Assembly (NCBI GenBank): GCA_002398845.1
Contig: DHBY01000068.1
Location: 1 to 5,854 of the forward strand
Origin: Firmicutes bacterium UBA4916
GTDB lineage: Bacteria > Bacillota > Clostridia > Tissierellales > Tepidimicrobiaceae
Length of the DNA stretch: 5,854 nt
Direction: 5' to 3'
Shown: in pieces, positions 5,836-5,854 of the stretch
How positions within the stretch are numbered: position 1 is the first letter of the stretch
Layout of the letters: each line of letters opens with the position of its first letter
The notes under the pieces: model-generated
Seen by the model: only the letters and a program-made list of their open reading frames with translations
Database searches by the model: none
Told to the model about the DNA's origin: nothing
Program-made: the position numbers and the translations under genes

Positions 5836-5854
5836 AATATCTCCTTCTCATTGA
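5834..5854 (-). CDS. rpoN: C-terminal end of a gene, probably RNA polymerase sigma-54 factor (partial)
   Basis: Only six codons and a TAA are inside the window, reading SMRRRY-stop. Firmicute sigma-54 proteins commonly end in a short Ser-rich then Lys/Arg-rich tail such as SSKRKRY, and in clostridia the sigma-54 gene (sigL/rpoN) often lies directly before cggR. The terminator overlapping the TAA supports a real gene end here. Two other frames are possible: one would stop at a TGA at 5849-5851, and the third stays open until a TAG inside the terminator. The identification rests on very few residues plus synteny and is therefore tentative. Confidence 0.5.
   Translation of the reverse strand, partial: SMRRRY

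Overview
The window is a compact glycolytic operon from a low-GC Gram-positive bacterium, most likely an anaerobic Firmicute of the Clostridia/Tissierellia type. The evidence is the A+T-rich sequence with AT-ending codons, strong AGGAGG-type ribosome binding sites, a CggR regulator, and the order (sigma-54 gene)-cggR-gap-pgk-tpiA-gpmI, which from memory matches clostridia such as Clostridioides difficile. All genes are read on the minus strand, so transcription runs from high to low coordinates.

From the right edge leftwards, the window first holds six codons and the stop of a gene that is probably rpoN, with a terminator overlapping its end. A near-consensus sigma-A promoter follows (5764-5792). 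Its untranslated leader, about 135 nt long, carries a hairpin with an all-U loop and a two-part CggR operator with the spacing known from Bacillus subtilis. Then come cggR (4583-5620), gap (3542-4546), pgk (2291-3484), tpiA (1529-2275) and gpmI (start at 1514), which runs off the left edge a few codons short of its end. The intergenic gaps are 36, 57, 15 and 14 bp. Two contain or touch perfect RNA hairpins: one over the cggR stop codon and one between gap and pgk.

Together the enzymes carry triose phosphates to 2-phosphoglycerate: TpiA interconverts the trioses, GAPDH and Pgk make 3-phosphoglycerate and ATP, and the cofactor-independent mutase moves the phosphate. CggR, whose family responds to fructose-1,6-bisphosphate, probably represses the whole unit by blocking elongation at an operator downstream of the transcription start. 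The hairpins may allow different mRNA levels for cggR, gap and the distal genes.

I found no mobile element, CRISPR array, tRNA, rRNA or novel gene system. The points most worth following are the GAPDH coenzyme pocket, which lacks the usual NAD-selecting Asp and has Lys-Arg where Leu-Pro is typical, and the operon's RNA-level structures.
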